A stretch of DNA of 64,000 bases, taken from positions 62,001-126,000 of the forward strand of contig CP145413.1 in NCBI GenBank assembly GCA_036867785.1. Reading direction: 5' to 3'. Source of the DNA: Plasmodiophora brassicae. Taxonomy: Eukaryota; Endomyxa: Phytomyxea; Phytomyxea; Plasmodiophorida. Position numbers and translations under genes: made by a program. Below, piece after piece: positions 37,441-47,115 of the stretch (position 1 is its first letter; each line of letters starts with the position of its first letter). The notes below the pieces were generated by a model, which was given only the letters and a program-made list of their open reading frames with translations, made no database searches and had not been told where the DNA came from.

Positions 37441-38067
37441 TCATCGCCGTGAGACATCAACTGACACTGCCCATTTGCGATGGTATTCGGCGGATTTCGA
37501 AGCCCAGATGCGCAACCCTCGACGAGCCATCCTGGCGTCCATCGTGTTGGGGACAACCACGTCGATTGCATCGGTCCGTGAAGGCAGAGCCCGTAGGAAA
37601 TGCTCCAACGGCGGATGCGACTCTAGTAGCGCCTTGGTATAGAGCTGTGCCCGAACAGTAAGGCGCTGGCGAACGCCCGTTACGGTTTTGAGATCTTCCG
37701 GTCGCGTTTGCCGTGCTCGGTCGAGCATGTCCTGGAATTGCTGGGTGCGTTTGACAATGAACCTGCCGCCAGTCAGCAAGGAGTGACGGGCACGACACCC
37801 GATTGACGTGCACGGTACCGCTGCACGCCGACCGGCAGGCGACTCTCGGCCGGGCGAGGCGCTCGCACCACATGCAGGAGTGTGCAATGGCGCGCGAGCG
37901 GCAACAGGGCGACGGTGACGGCACCCATCGAAAAACACGCACGCCAACTCCGAATGATTTATTCCGACCACGTCGAGCATCAGCCGACGGCCGTGCCCCG
38001 AAACCGAACATGTAACACCACGCGCGTCTGTTACCGACCGTCGACCTGCATTGCGGTGTGGGCGCAA
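37441..38067 (-). CDS. Unassigned coding segment upstream of spatacsin
   Basis: An open frame in the same orientation as spatacsin. The C-terminal half looks like real protein (FIVKRTQQFQDMLDRARQ, PPLEHFLRALPSRTDAIDVV), helical and charged; the N-terminal half is compositionally odd. It may be a separate small gene or the 5' exons of spatacsin, since candidate donors occur near its end. No family recognised. Confidence 0.35.
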   Translation of the reverse strand: MRPHRNAGRRSVTDARGVTCSVSGHGRRLMLDVVGINHSELACVFFDGCRHRRPVAARAPLHTPACGASASPGRESPAGRRAAVPCTSIGCRARHSLLTGGRFIVKRTQQFQDMLDRARQTRPEDLKTVTGVRQRLTVRAQLYTKALLESHPPLEHFLRALPSRTDAIDVVVPNTMDARMARRGLRIWASKSAEYHRKWAVSVDVSRR

Positions 38068-38282
38068 TCCCAGCTGCGAGGCTGCGTTCCCAGAGGTCAG
38101 TCAGATCTGGACCGGGTGGGGACCAAAAATAGGTTCAAGGACAGGAGTGGCTCGGCAGTCGGCGTCAGTGGACTGAATTCGTGTGGGACACGATTCGTGG
38201 TCCTGAGTGTCTGGAATGGTGGCGGCCGTGTCAGTTGCCCTGGTGATGACGGTGACGAGGTATATACGGTGCCCGTGTGGGG

Positions 38283-38995
38283 ATGTCCGTGACGGGGGCG
38301 GCCGAGTACCGGGACGCGAGCGCCCGGGAGCAGTGCGTCCTCGTTGACGAGCAGAACAATGTGGTCGGCGCGATCGCGCGTGCCGATATGCGACGTGACA
38401 ATCGTATGCATCGGGCCACGTATATCTTTGTCTTTGACGAGCAGTCAGTACGTCGCGATCTCGCATCGCCTGATGGTGACGGCCTCCTTGTGTCAGGAGG
38501 GCGCGAATCGTCGTGCAACGTCGAACTGATTGGAAGGATTACTGTCCCGGGAAGTAAGCGGTATGCGCTCCTATGGTTCGCTCCGCCTGACGGTGCGTTA
38601 TTCACAGGCTGGATGCGTGCTTCGGTGGCGTCGTGGCGTATGGCGAATCGTACGAGGAGAATGCGCGGCGCGAAATCAAAGAGGAGATCGGTCTTGATGA
38701 TGTCGCCCTGAAACATCATTTCACCGGCTTGTACACGGACGATACGACCAACGTGTGGGGCGACATCTGGTCCGCTCAATTCACTGGGTACGTGGCGCCT
38801 CCATATGCCAGCCACATCAGGTCGTCGACAAACGTCTTGCCCAGGGACCTCTCCGACCTCCGCTTACAGCCTGAGGAAGTCGCATCCGTCCAGTGGGTGC
38901 CGGTTGCCGACCATGGGACCCAAGCGGTGTCGCCCGATGAGTTCACGCCCGACTCGCTGCACTTCCTGCGGTTGCTCCTGTCGTCGACGACGTGA
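38283..38995 (+). CDS. Nudix hydrolase, isopentenyl-diphosphate-isomerase-like
   Basis: Starts MSVTGAAEYRDASAREQCVL. Two introns were resolved by homology: GTCAGTACG...GTGTCAG (65 nt) joins IFVFDEQ to RARIVVQRRTDWKDY; GTAAGC...TCACAG joins CPGK to LDACFGGVVAYGES. The complete Nudix box is GVVAYGESYEENARREIKEE followed by IGL, with all box Glu and Arg residues present. The YCPGKLDACFGG block before the box is typical of the IDI/YfcD-like Nudix subgroup. About 190 residues. It probably cleaves a nucleoside- or isoprenoid-diphosphate-type substrate; identity not inferable. Cytosolic, with no signal peptide. Confidence 0.88.
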
Positions 38996-39121
38996 CCAGC
39001 TGGACGCCTCCGGGGAACACTCAATACAACTGTCAGCAATCACGTGACGCCGGCTGCCCTGCACTGTGCTGGAGGATGCGGTCGGTCCCCCAGTGCAGGG
39101 TGCGACGGGTGCGGCGGCCGC

Positions 39122-39812
39122 ATGATCAAAATGGCGTTGCCGCCGGGTGCGGCGGGTGCTGCCAACCCCTGGTGCCCTGGACCTGGGGCCGGCGCACATC
39201 CCATCCAGGCCCTGCTCGACGAGTATCGCCTGGAGGCGCCACCGGGCGACGACGCGCCCGCTTGCGTGCGCGTCGGCGAGCGCGTCCTCGAGTCCGTTCG
39301 CCTATCCGCCCGGCACCATCAGGTGCGTCCGCCGTCGCCTCGTCCGCACCAGCGTCGTGATGCCTCCTGTTTTCCTCTAGCTGACGGTCGAGGCCGAGCG
39401 ACGCCGGCAGTACGCGTCGCTGTCGGAGACGATCGACGAGAAGGTGATTTCGTCGCGCGCCGATGCGATCGTGGACCTGGCCAACTACTGCCGGCATCTG
39501 CTGGCACACAGACAAGCGTTGCGGGCCTGCCTGGGGCGCGTGGTGACTGGCGACGCCATCTGCCTCGAGCATAAGTACCACGATGCCATGCGGGCGTTCC
39601 TCATGTCTGTTGCCCGGTTCAGCGTTGCTGACCTTGGCGCGGCCCTGTCGTGGGCCATCGAACCCAACGACCCCGCCCTGGACAAGGTCGACGAAGCGCT
39701 CGGCCGGATTCGCGAGGCGGCCAGCTCCTGCGACCGCCTGTTCGACGCCCTGTCTCGCGTCCGCTCGGCGCTGATCGAGTACGCGGCGCTGACCACCGGG
39801 AGGATTGCCTAA
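39122..39812 (+). CDS. HAUS2-like augmin subunit (tentative)
   Basis: Two exons with a 58-base intron at 39323-39380 (GTGCGT...CTCTAG). The N-terminus MALPPGAAGAANPWCPG resembles the short ANPW start of HAUS2/CEP27. Exon 2 is helical: LTVEAERRRQYASLSETIDE, VDLANYCRHLLAHRQALRAC, then AICLEHKYHDAMRAFLMSVA, which parallels IEAVYHRYMVHLLELAV in human HAUS2, and a final heptad-rich helix. Augmin recruits gamma-tubulin to existing microtubules for branching nucleation. Length (about 210) fits HAUS2 (235). Similarity is weak, so another coiled-coil protein is possible. Start could be 39122 or 39131. Confidence 0.5.
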
Positions 39813-39842
39813 ATGATATATTGATCCACCTGGCGGTGTCTA

Positions 39843-40639
39843 TCATACATGCTGCCTGGCAACGGCGACCTGCACGACCGTGTTCTCGCGTATCACCGTG
39901 CCGATCATGGCGTTCGGCTGCAGGACCTTCCCGCCCTGGATGACTCGGATGCTGGCTGGGTTGCATCCGATCTCCGTCGCGATCCCTCTTCTGACATCGT
40001 CGATCGTGTCGGAACCCGGCCACCTCATGACCTTGTCGGCGATCCCCGTGGAGAATCGAACGCGGAATGTGACATCCGACGCGGGCTCGTCTGCCGCGTT
40101 CGTCGCCTCAGGTGGCGCGGCAGGGCTGGGCGCGTTGAGCACGTTCACGGGCGTCGTCACGACGTAGTCAGGGAGATCGTACCTACTGACGTTGGGTACG
40201 GCAAACGGTGCACGAAGGGAGGCAGCAGCGCACCGATAGCCTCGTTCGTCGAAACAGAACGTCGATCGCTTGTCGGCGCGGAATGGGCTCAACCCAGCGG
40301 CCTCGCAGATCACGTTGGCGATCTCGACAGTGTCTGCCTCAATCGCCGTCCGGATGGCCTATAACGGTGAGTGTCGGACGACGTCATTGTCGGCGCCTGT
40401 GCGCACCTGCCACATCTCGGGAGCGCCTGACGTCCTCGTGTCCCAAAACTCGAGCCGCTTCTTCGTCAGCTCCTCCATCGTCATGGCCGGCATCGACGAT
40501 TCCCATTCGTCGTTCATCCACATAGCGGGTCCTGGTTGATCTGGTACTTAGAACCGCCCGGTGTCGCCGTCAGATTCGCAATACCGTCGGCGTTGACGCC
40601 ACGTTGCCGTGCTGCCCGGCTGGAGCAGCAGGAACCCAT
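39843..40639 (-). CDS. UBTD: UBTD1/2-type ubiquitin-domain protein
   Basis: UBTD proteins bind UBE2D-class E2 enzymes. The N-terminus MGSCCSSRAARQRG is a classic N-myristoylation plus dual-Cys palmitoylation signal, as in human UBTD1 (MGNCVG). A 53-base intron joins NADG to PAMWMNDEWESS. Then comes MTMEELTKKRLEFWDTRTSG, the UBTD hallmark (KRDEFWDT). Introns lead to AIRTAIEADTVEIANVICEA and then, through GTGCGC...CGTCAG, DERGYR joins RYDLPDYVVTTPVNVL (human: RYQLPIYCLSPPVNLL). The C-terminal ubiquitin-like fold covers about the last 75 residues (TFRVRFSTGIADKVM to VIRENTVVQVAVARQHV). It diverges from the Mpv17 gene. Confidence 0.88.
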
Positions 40640-41293
40640 GGCGATTGCGTCGGATCCCGGATCCGCGACGTACCGGCCCGAGATCCGTCCCCGAGGATCG
40701 CAATTTCGTCCGACGCCACCTGGCGGGTGCTGCGACTCCGGCTTGCTGCCTGTCCAGACTGAACGCGCCTGCCAGTAGGCACCGGTCACACGACGGACGG
40801 CAAACGCGCGCGCGTCCCCGACCTCGGAAACAATTGCGCACTCGGCGGCTGCTCCGAAACGAGTCGGCCGACGAATTTCATGGGACGCCCGTTTTGGACG
40901 CCGTGCCGCACTGGTCGTTCACCAGAGAGGGTCGCACCCGTGTTGGATGACGATTCTAAAGATAGGCCGTCTGCCATGAGGACCGACGCCCTAATGTTTC
41001 TGCACCAAATCCGAAGGGCACCCATGAGTGCCTGAGTCAGGGTCTGCTGGTCGAACTTGGAGAGGACCTTGAGTGCAACGTCTTGGGAAGACATTGCACT
41101 CAAGGTCCCCTCCAAGTTCCCGTTCGGGAGGTCGTCACGCCAATCGTACTAGCTCTGTGCATTGTGTGACCAAGTCGTGCTACCCTGAGTGACGACACTC
41201 TCACAACAAGGTGGTCGAGTCGTCTACGGGCGCGTTAGCGCAAAAACGAGTACGTCCCGTCGCGCTCGGCAACGTCGACAGCGACGACGCCGA
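40640..41293. promoter_or_regulatory. Divergent region UBTD / Mpv17 with a near-perfect hairpin
   Basis: 654 bases with no convincing gene. A minus-strand open frame (40786-41115) overlaps the hairpin listed separately but matches no family. Confidence 0.5.
41053..41119 (-). repeat. 32-bp inverted repeat with 3-base loop
   Basis: The left arm 41053-41084 (GAACTTGGAGAGGACCTTGA to GTCTT) is mirrored by 41088-41119, with only two mismatches and a GGG loop. Read as RNA from the minus strand, both mismatches become G-U pairs, so that transcript would be fully paired. Possible hairpin-RNA precursor or a compact inverted-repeat element. Confidence 0.85.
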
Positions 41294-42156
41294 ATGGAGG
41301 CATCCGGCGATACCGCCATACCTGTGTCGCCGCCGCTCGTCGCCGACGTGGTCGCGTCCGGGCTCCTGTGGGCCATCGGCGACGTCGTTGCGCAGAAGCT
41401 GGACGTGCAGTCGGACGGCATCGACAGCAGACGCCTGGCGCGCCAGGCCGTGTTCGGCGCCTTCATTCTAGCGCCGTTGGCCCGCTCCTGGTACGGATGC
41501 GCTCCCGAAAGTCGCCCCCTCGTTCCCGCGTTCATCACGACGTCCTACAGGTACTTGCTGCTGTCGGTCATGCTGCCGGAGGCATCGCTGCCTTCGACCA
41601 TCGCGAAAGTTGCATTGGACCAGACCGTGAGCGACGATGCCGTGTTGGCGCCGGTCCCCGTTGGCCATCGTCCGTTCCTGACGATGGCTTCCAGATATGG
41701 GCCGTGACGATTCTATCGCTCATGTACGTATCGTTGAGCGTGATGCAAGGCGCTGGCGTTCAGCATGGGCTGAGCGTTGTGCGCGCGCGCATTCGTGACA
41801 CCATGAAGGCGAACTGGTGCGTGTGGCCGCTCGTGCAGGCTGTCAACCTGACGTTCGTCCCCGTCCGGCACCAGCTGCTGATCGTGAACCTCGTCTCCAT
41901 CCCCTGGAGCGCCTACCTGGTATGCACGCTGCCGGGTTCCGTTGCACAGGTCGCGCGCCCATCTGACCGCTCGTCCGGAGCACAGTCGATCAAGGCGAAC
42001 AGGTCGGGCGGCGGGCCCGAAGGCATATCGTTCCCGCACGGAGAGCATTCGCCGCTGGCCAGCCAGCGCAGCCCGCCGAAGAAGGGAGGCTTCGTCGAGG
42101 TCGTCCCCATGCACGACGCCAGGCCGAAGAAGTCGGACTGGGAAGATGCTCTATGA
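41294..42156 (+). CDS. Mpv17/PMP22 family membrane protein
   Basis: A four-helix membrane protein of mitochondria or peroxisomes (the MPV17, PXMP2 and SYM1 group; channel-like). Start MEASGDTAIPVSPPLVADVV; ASGLLWAIGDVVAQKL and RLARQAVFGAFILAPLARSW are the family N-terminal blocks; STIAKVALDQTVSDDAVLAP follows. An intron (GTCCCC...TTCCAG) joins it to IWAVTILSLMYVSLSVMQG, then MKANWCVWPLVQAVNLTFVP and HQLLIVNLVSIPWSAYLV, the W-x-x-YL end. A 70-residue polar tail after the last helix is unusual for the family. The segment around 41495-41570 may include a further small intron. Confidence 0.88.
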
Positions 42157-42453
42157 AGGAGCGCCCGCGTCTACCTCCCGTCAGCCGTCCTCGTCTGAAG
42201 ATAGCTGAGTTCGGGACCCGCGAATCGGTATCGCTAGCAGGGTCGGCGGAACGTACGGCCGCCCGAGGGAGTAGAGACGCCCGTGTGAGTCACCGACGTG
42301 GACCAGTCGGTCGAGTATCTCGTGAGTCAACGCAAGGCCCGCTGGGCGCGATCTTGCCTTCTGCGCCGGTCCCTTCGCCCGTCGTCATCACCATAATACG
42401 TAGTAATGTCGGCGGTCTGAAGCCGTGGAGGGGCACGCTGCTGCCGTACCGAT

Positions 42454-42804
42454 ATGCGGGAGCGCCTGGGCGCTGTCAGCTCCGGGTCCCTGGTCTACGT
42501 TCGGTTCGGGGGCGTCGTCTTCGGCATCTGCAAGACGCCCGCCAGCCAGGCGGCCGTCGTCACCCTCCGGGACAACGTCCGATCGTTGCTCGGCGACGGT
42601 GCCGACGTGCACCGCATCATGGCGTACTGTCGGGCGGCGCTTCGCTGCCTGGCGACACCGCCCGACGACAACGACGCCGTCCTGCACCGGGAACGCCTGC
42701 TGGGCAGCGCTCGCGATTCTGTCCCGCGACCCGGCCCCGTTGCTGTCGACGACAACGACGAGGCTCGTGGCGGGCTCCCCGATGACGATGTAAAGATACT
42801 CTAA
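42454..42804 (+). CDS. Small hypothetical protein
   Basis: 116 residues starting MRERLGAVSSGSLVYVRFGG. The core alternates hydrophobic and charged residues (VVFGICKTPASQAAVVTLRD, DVHRIMAYCRAALRCLA) like a compact alpha/beta domain; the tail is acidic. No family recognised. It lies on the plus strand 297 bases after Mpv17; no intron needed. Confidence 0.45.
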   Translation: MRERLGAVSSGSLVYVRFGGVVFGICKTPASQAAVVTLRDNVRSLLGDGADVHRIMAYCRAALRCLATPPDDNDAVLHRERLLGSARDSVPRPGPVAVDDNDEARGGLPDDDVKIL

Positions 42805-42984
42805 TACATATCGACCGGTATTCTGACGCGATAAGAGCGCTCCCTCGCGAATGGTGCATGCGCCCCGGGGGATGGCGCCATCTCGGGCAATCCGGAACGA
42901 TCGGGACTGTTCTGGAGTCGTTGGACGCTACGAGCCGGGCGGCATGCCAACGGCACATCGTTCCCAGAAGGAAATTGAGACGCG

Positions 42985-43759
42985 ATGTCGTTCAGCAAAG
43001 CCGGCTGTGCCGTCCTGGTCCTGATCGGGTTGGCGTGCACGGCGTCGGCGTTCACGAACGGGACGCTGCTGCCGTCGTACCTGTGCGATCTGACTTATCA
43101 GGCGATGGGGTCGCCGCAGTCCCTGGCGGGCGTCCTGCCCCACCTGCTCGAACGCAACTGTAATGGGCTTGTGGCCGCCGGCGCCTGCGCCTGCGCCTGC
43201 ACTATACCGTACTGACCCTGTGCCATCCAGCGACGCAGACCATCGCCGGGTACCACCACCTGAACGTGCCGCCGTACACGCAGGCGCAGGACCTGTGCAC
43301 GGTCGCGCCCGACCCAAACGCGACGGCCCTCGCCGGCCAGCAGACGTTCATTGTCAAGGCCATCGACAGTAACCAGACACTGGGTAGGCGAACGGTGCGG
43401 GCGGGCGGCGTACAGTGACACTGACGACGGGGGCGCCAGTCGGGCTGATCGCCTGGGTGCAGAAGCAGGACGCGCAGGGCAACCTGAAGCAGATCGGGCA
43501 CATGTCGGACCCGGGCCTGAACATGATCCCGTACCCGTACGGGTGCGGCGGCGACCTGAACCGGACGATCGTGCACCGGACGGCGCTGCATCGCAACGCG
43601 ACGATACGCAGCCAGTCGGCGCCCATCACCTGGCAGATGGGATGCGACCAGGTCGGCCCGGGCGAGAAGGCCCAGGTCGCCGGCATCTGCATCACGCAGG
43701 CGAGGCGCGGCGTGCCCGGCGGCGGCTTTGGCAAATTCGTCGTCGACCTCGCCGCCTGA
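42985..43759 (+). CDS. Secreted Reeler-like protein
   Basis: Signal peptide MSFSKAGCAVLVLIGLACTA with an Ala-rich cleavage region. Intron 1 (GTAATG...ATCCAG) joins HLLERN to STQTIAGYHHLNVPPYTQAQ; intron 2 (GTAGGC...GTACAG, 32 nt) joins SNQTL to VTLTTGAPVGLIAWVQKQDA. Evenly spaced cysteines, NxT/NxS glycosylation sites, and a block of the type GLIAWVQ...G...HMSDPGL...C...HR...ATIRSQSAPITWQ resemble the Reeler fold (GFLLQA...G.F...C...THT...W.AP). Extracellular; role unknown. It converges with the KRE9-like gene, with 57 bases between stops. Confidence 0.6.
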
Positions 43760-43816
43760 TGACTGGGGGGCACCTGTTCGCTCGCGAGGATTAAATGGCA
43801 CGTCGTCGCACCGGTT

Positions 43817-44746
43817 TTATGTGATGACGGTGTCGGCGATCAGACTGAACGGTGGCGACGTGGCCGCCCGCCCAGGTTGGCCGGTCGGTTGAACGACGAT
43901 CGCGTACAGAGGCCCGACCGGCAGCGTCGGGTCGATGCGCCACACGAACCGGCCCGTGTTCGGCGCCGACGTCGTCAGCGTGCGCACGCGCTGGCCGTTG
44001 CGCGTCACCTGGATCGTCACGGGGCCCGCCTCCAGGCCGCCGTTCCACGTGATCGTTCGCGTCGACGACAACGACCAGGAATCGGTCGCCGTCGGCGACT
44101 GGACGATCAGCGTCGCCAGCACCGTGAACGGGTTGCCGGTGTTGCTGATCGCCGGCCGCGTGGTGGACCGTATCCGGATCTGGTAGGCGGCGGTGGCCGG
44201 CGCCAGGGACGTTGCGGGCACGCTCCAGGCGATCGCGCCCTGGTCGGCCGTGGTCGCCCCGACGACGGCGACCACGTTCGACGACCAGGCGGCGAGGACG
44301 TCGACGACAACGGGGTCGGATATCGTCGACGTCCACGTTATCGGGACAATGTCGGAGGCGCGAGCGACGCCCCCAGGGATGTCGTCGAGGAGCAGCGGGC
44401 CGGCTACGCCGAACGACGGGCTTCGAACGGAGACGGACAGGTCGGTGGACCGGACGACGATGGCGTACCCGGGGCCGGTCTGGACGTCTGTCGCCAGGTT
44501 GTGCACGAACGTCGTCGTAGATGTCGGCAGGGCCTGCGCAAGGACGTCGCGAACGTCGCCGCCTTGGTACAGCAGAATGTCGACTTTGTCGACCGCGCTG
44601 GCAGCGTACGTGACGTTCAGCGCGGACCCGGCCTGGATCGTTGCGGACGTAGGCGTCACGATCGATATCGATGCGGCGGTGGCCACCACCACCACCACCT
44701 GGCCGAGCAGGCAGATCGACGATACGGCCGTCAGAGACCCATGCAT
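43817..44746 (-). CDS. Secreted KRE9/KNH-like repeat protein
   Basis: 309 residues, intronless. Start MHGSLTAVSSICLLGQVVVV gives a clear signal peptide. Three tandem beta-sandwich repeats of about 90 residues follow: the first opens SISIVTPTSATIQAGSALNV and ends RSPSFGVAG; the second has DIVPITWTS; the third has SSTRTITWNGGLEAGPVTIQ and ends PPFSLIA. The pattern (I-x-P...G...ITW...VxIxL...Y.I.I...SPxF.V) matches the Ser/Thr-rich KRE9/KNH1 domain found in fungal cell-wall and protist surface proteins. There is no C-terminal GPI-type hydrophobic tail, so it is probably secreted or wall-associated. Confidence 0.7.
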   Translation of the reverse strand: MHGSLTAVSSICLLGQVVVVVATAASISIVTPTSATIQAGSALNVTYAASAVDKVDILLYQGGDVRDVLAQALPTSTTTFVHNLATDVQTGPGYAIVVRSTDLSVSVRSPSFGVAGPLLLDDIPGGVARASDIVPITWTSTISDPVVVDVLAAWSSNVVAVVGATTADQGAIAWSVPATSLAPATAAYQIRIRSTTRPAISNTGNPFTVLATLIVQSPTATDSWSLSSTRTITWNGGLEAGPVTIQVTRNGQRVRTLTTSAPNTGRFVWRIDPTLPVGPLYAIVVQPTGQPGRAATSPPFSLIADTVIT

Positions 44747-44863
44747 GAACGCACGAGACCTGTGACGATACGGCGCCGCTCGTACTGGCTTTAGTACGTC
44801 TCCTCGAGCGGCTCGTGACAGACATTGACACACCGGGTTTAGATGATCATGGCCGCCCTGACA

Positions 44864-44879
44864 GGGGGGGGGGGGGGGG
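44864..44879 (+). repeat. Poly-G tract, 16 G
   Basis: Uninterrupted run of 16 G. Lies just upstream (on the minus strand) of the KRE9-like gene start, where it reads as poly-C. Confidence 0.9.
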
Positions 44880-44943
44880 ACAGTGGATTCCTGTTCTTAA
44901 CGAGGACGATGATAGCGCCCCCAGCGCCTCGTAAGGGCTCTGC

Positions 44944-44965
44944 GGGGGGGGGGGGGGGGGGGGGG
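44944..44965 (+). repeat. Poly-G tract, 22 G
   Basis: Uninterrupted run of 22 G, 64 bases from the 16-G tract. Length is likely to vary between reads. Confidence 0.85.
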
Positions 44966-45492
44966 AGGCGCTCATACAGTGTGCGACAAGAGGGGCTCTT
45001 GACTGTGGCTGGCTCTTGACTCTCGGACAGCCTCGGATTTGTCAGGTCGCCTGCTGTTTTGATGTTCCTTTTGAATTTCCTGACCGGTGTTTCATCACTC
45101 GCTCACAACATGGTTTGGGAGTCATGCCAATGTCTGCCTGCATCGAACGGAGCGTTGCACATGCAGTCGTAAGCGGCTCTGACGATGCGTTGACCGGCCT
45201 GACATCAGTGCGGTCGTCGCCTTTTTGTCGCTAGTTGTCGTCCAGCGTCAGGGCAACGTCGCCGGAGCTGTCGGCGCACCATCAAAGAAGCGCCCGGACT
45301 CGTTCGAGGCGTCCCCGATACAGCTATCGCGGTTCGGCCCATATCGCCGTCTCTCGTTGACGAAAATTACGGTGCCTTGTCGGGTCGGGACAGCTGACAC
45401 GTAAACCGCGCGTCTGTCGGCCGAGGTTCTGTGCACAAGCGACAATACGCGGTCGCTATACTAGAGTATGTTTCAGCTGTTCATCTACCCTC

Positions 45493-46948
45493 TCAACGAA
45501 GGATGAACCGTAGCCAGAACGACAGCGTTTCGACCCACAGGTCTCGCGTGCGCTGGTCGGCAGCCTCTAGCTCAATGAGCCGCCTCTTGGCCACGATCGT
45601 GAACCGATTCCGCTCCTTCGAGCTCTCTGCGAGGGCAAGTCATCCCATCGGGCCACCCGTGTGGCCTCTGGCTCCTCCTACCTGCTTCAACGTAGGCGAT
45701 GTCCTGCATGGCGACCTGCCCCTTGATCTTGCCTTTGCGCTCCTCTCTCCACTGCAGGGTGCTCATGTCGGGCGTGCAGAGCACTCTTCGGCTGACCGGC
45801 GACCCGTGCTTGAACTTCCGGAAGACGGCGCCGTCCCTGAGCAAGTCCTCACAATTGCGCTTCTTGCTGGCAAGGTGCTTGCGCGCTTCCGGGTCCTGCA
45901 GCGCGATCTCCTCCTGCTGGGCGATCGTATCCCGGCGGTCAAGCGCCCATTTCAGCGCCTGGTACCACTGGTTCAGCAGGGCCAGGCTGGGCACCTCCAG
46001 CGTCAGCGTCCTCTGGTCGGCCTCAATGAACAGTTTCAGGTGGTGCTGGTGCTTCATGTCGGCATTGACGGCCGTGATCGAGGAGAAGCGGATGAACCCC
46101 CGGACGTCGTGTCGCTCGCCCGGGATGCCCCACATGAGCTTGTCCAGGCCAACGGTGCACCAGACGCGGCGGCGCGTGGCCGCCGTGTTCTTGATCTTCT
46201 TGAACGTGGCGCCTCGGTACAGAAGGTCGCGGTTCTGCTGATCGCGCTGCTCGTCGTCGTGCGCCCTCTGCCGTCGCTGGTGCATGGCACCGCGCTGCAG
46301 GTGAGCGATCTGCCGCATCCAGGCCAGCAGCACGTTCTCGTCGCCAAAGTCCATCAGGATCTGCTGACCGCCCCGCTCTTCGACGCTGGTCACCGTCAGG
46401 CTCCTCTGCTTGATGACGGTCTTGGCGCTCGTCAGGTTCACCGAGAACTCGGGCATCATGTCCGCGCTGCTGGGGAAGCACCAGAGCATGTTCCTGTCGA
46501 GGACGAGCAGCCGTTCGACCCAGGCATGGCCGTACAGGTCTGGGCAGTGGATGGCGGCTCTGCACTCGAACTGGCGCGTCTCCGATCGCCCTGTACTGCT
46601 GCCGGATCCTCGGCTAGGGGTCGGCGACCGCGCCGCCTTCTTCGCGTGCTTGTCGGCCGTTGAGTCGGTCGCGACTTTGGCGTCCAGGCTGATCGGCTTC
46701 ATCGACACGGCCGATGACGCTCGCAGGTGCTCTAACAGGGTTTGCGCCTGGGCGCGGTCGCCGACGTCGTCGAAGATGGCGAGGAACTCGCCCATTTCAC
46801 GGGTGTTGCATCGCGAAAGACTGTCCAGGTCGTCATACCCGTTCTTGATCAGCACGTCGAATCGGTGATCGAGCTGGCCCGACTCCAGCCACGACCGAAC
46901 CTCGTTCATCGACGCCAGGTACGACGCCTTGTTCATGGCGGCGTCCAT
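45493..46948 (-). CDS. SAM domain + three PH domains protein
   Basis: Starts MDAAMNKASYLASMNEVRSW. SAM domain at residues about 14-75 (WLESGQLDHRFDVLIKNGYD, DDVGDRAQAQTLLEHLR). Three PH domains follow: PH1 about 125-225 (RLLVLDRNMLWCFPSSADMM); PH2 about 240-345 (GAT..FKKIKN, TLTLEVPSLALLNQWYQALK); PH3 from about 365 (DGAVFRKFKHGSPVSRRVLC), completed after an 85-base intron (GTAGGA...TCGCAG) by NRFTIVAKRRLIELEAADQR and LWVETLSFWLRFILR. Each PH ends in the expected W-containing helix. Probably a membrane-associated scaffold, with SAM for oligomerisation and PH for phosphoinositide binding. No enzymatic domain. Confidence 0.8.
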
Positions 46949-47115
46949 CCGCCACGAGGAGGAGATTTGGACACCCCCGATCTCTGGTACACATCCGGAT
47001 CACCTCGATGCGTCATGTTCTGGTTCGTATCTTTATTCATTGTTGTTGGGGTTTCACCTGCACAGCGGTATCCAGCCACCTTGTGGAGCAACGTTCGAGA
47101 ACGTGGCTGCGGCAG

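Larger units (their letters stand above)
44747..45492. other. 746-base gap with two long poly-G tracts
   Basis: No supported gene. Contains G tracts of 16 and 22 residues (listed separately). The remainder is of average composition. Confidence 0.55.

Noticed and set aside
45431-46663. 410-residue plus-strand open frame opposite the SAM-PH gene
   Set aside because: The opposite strand carries SAM and PH domains; this frame has no recognisable fold.
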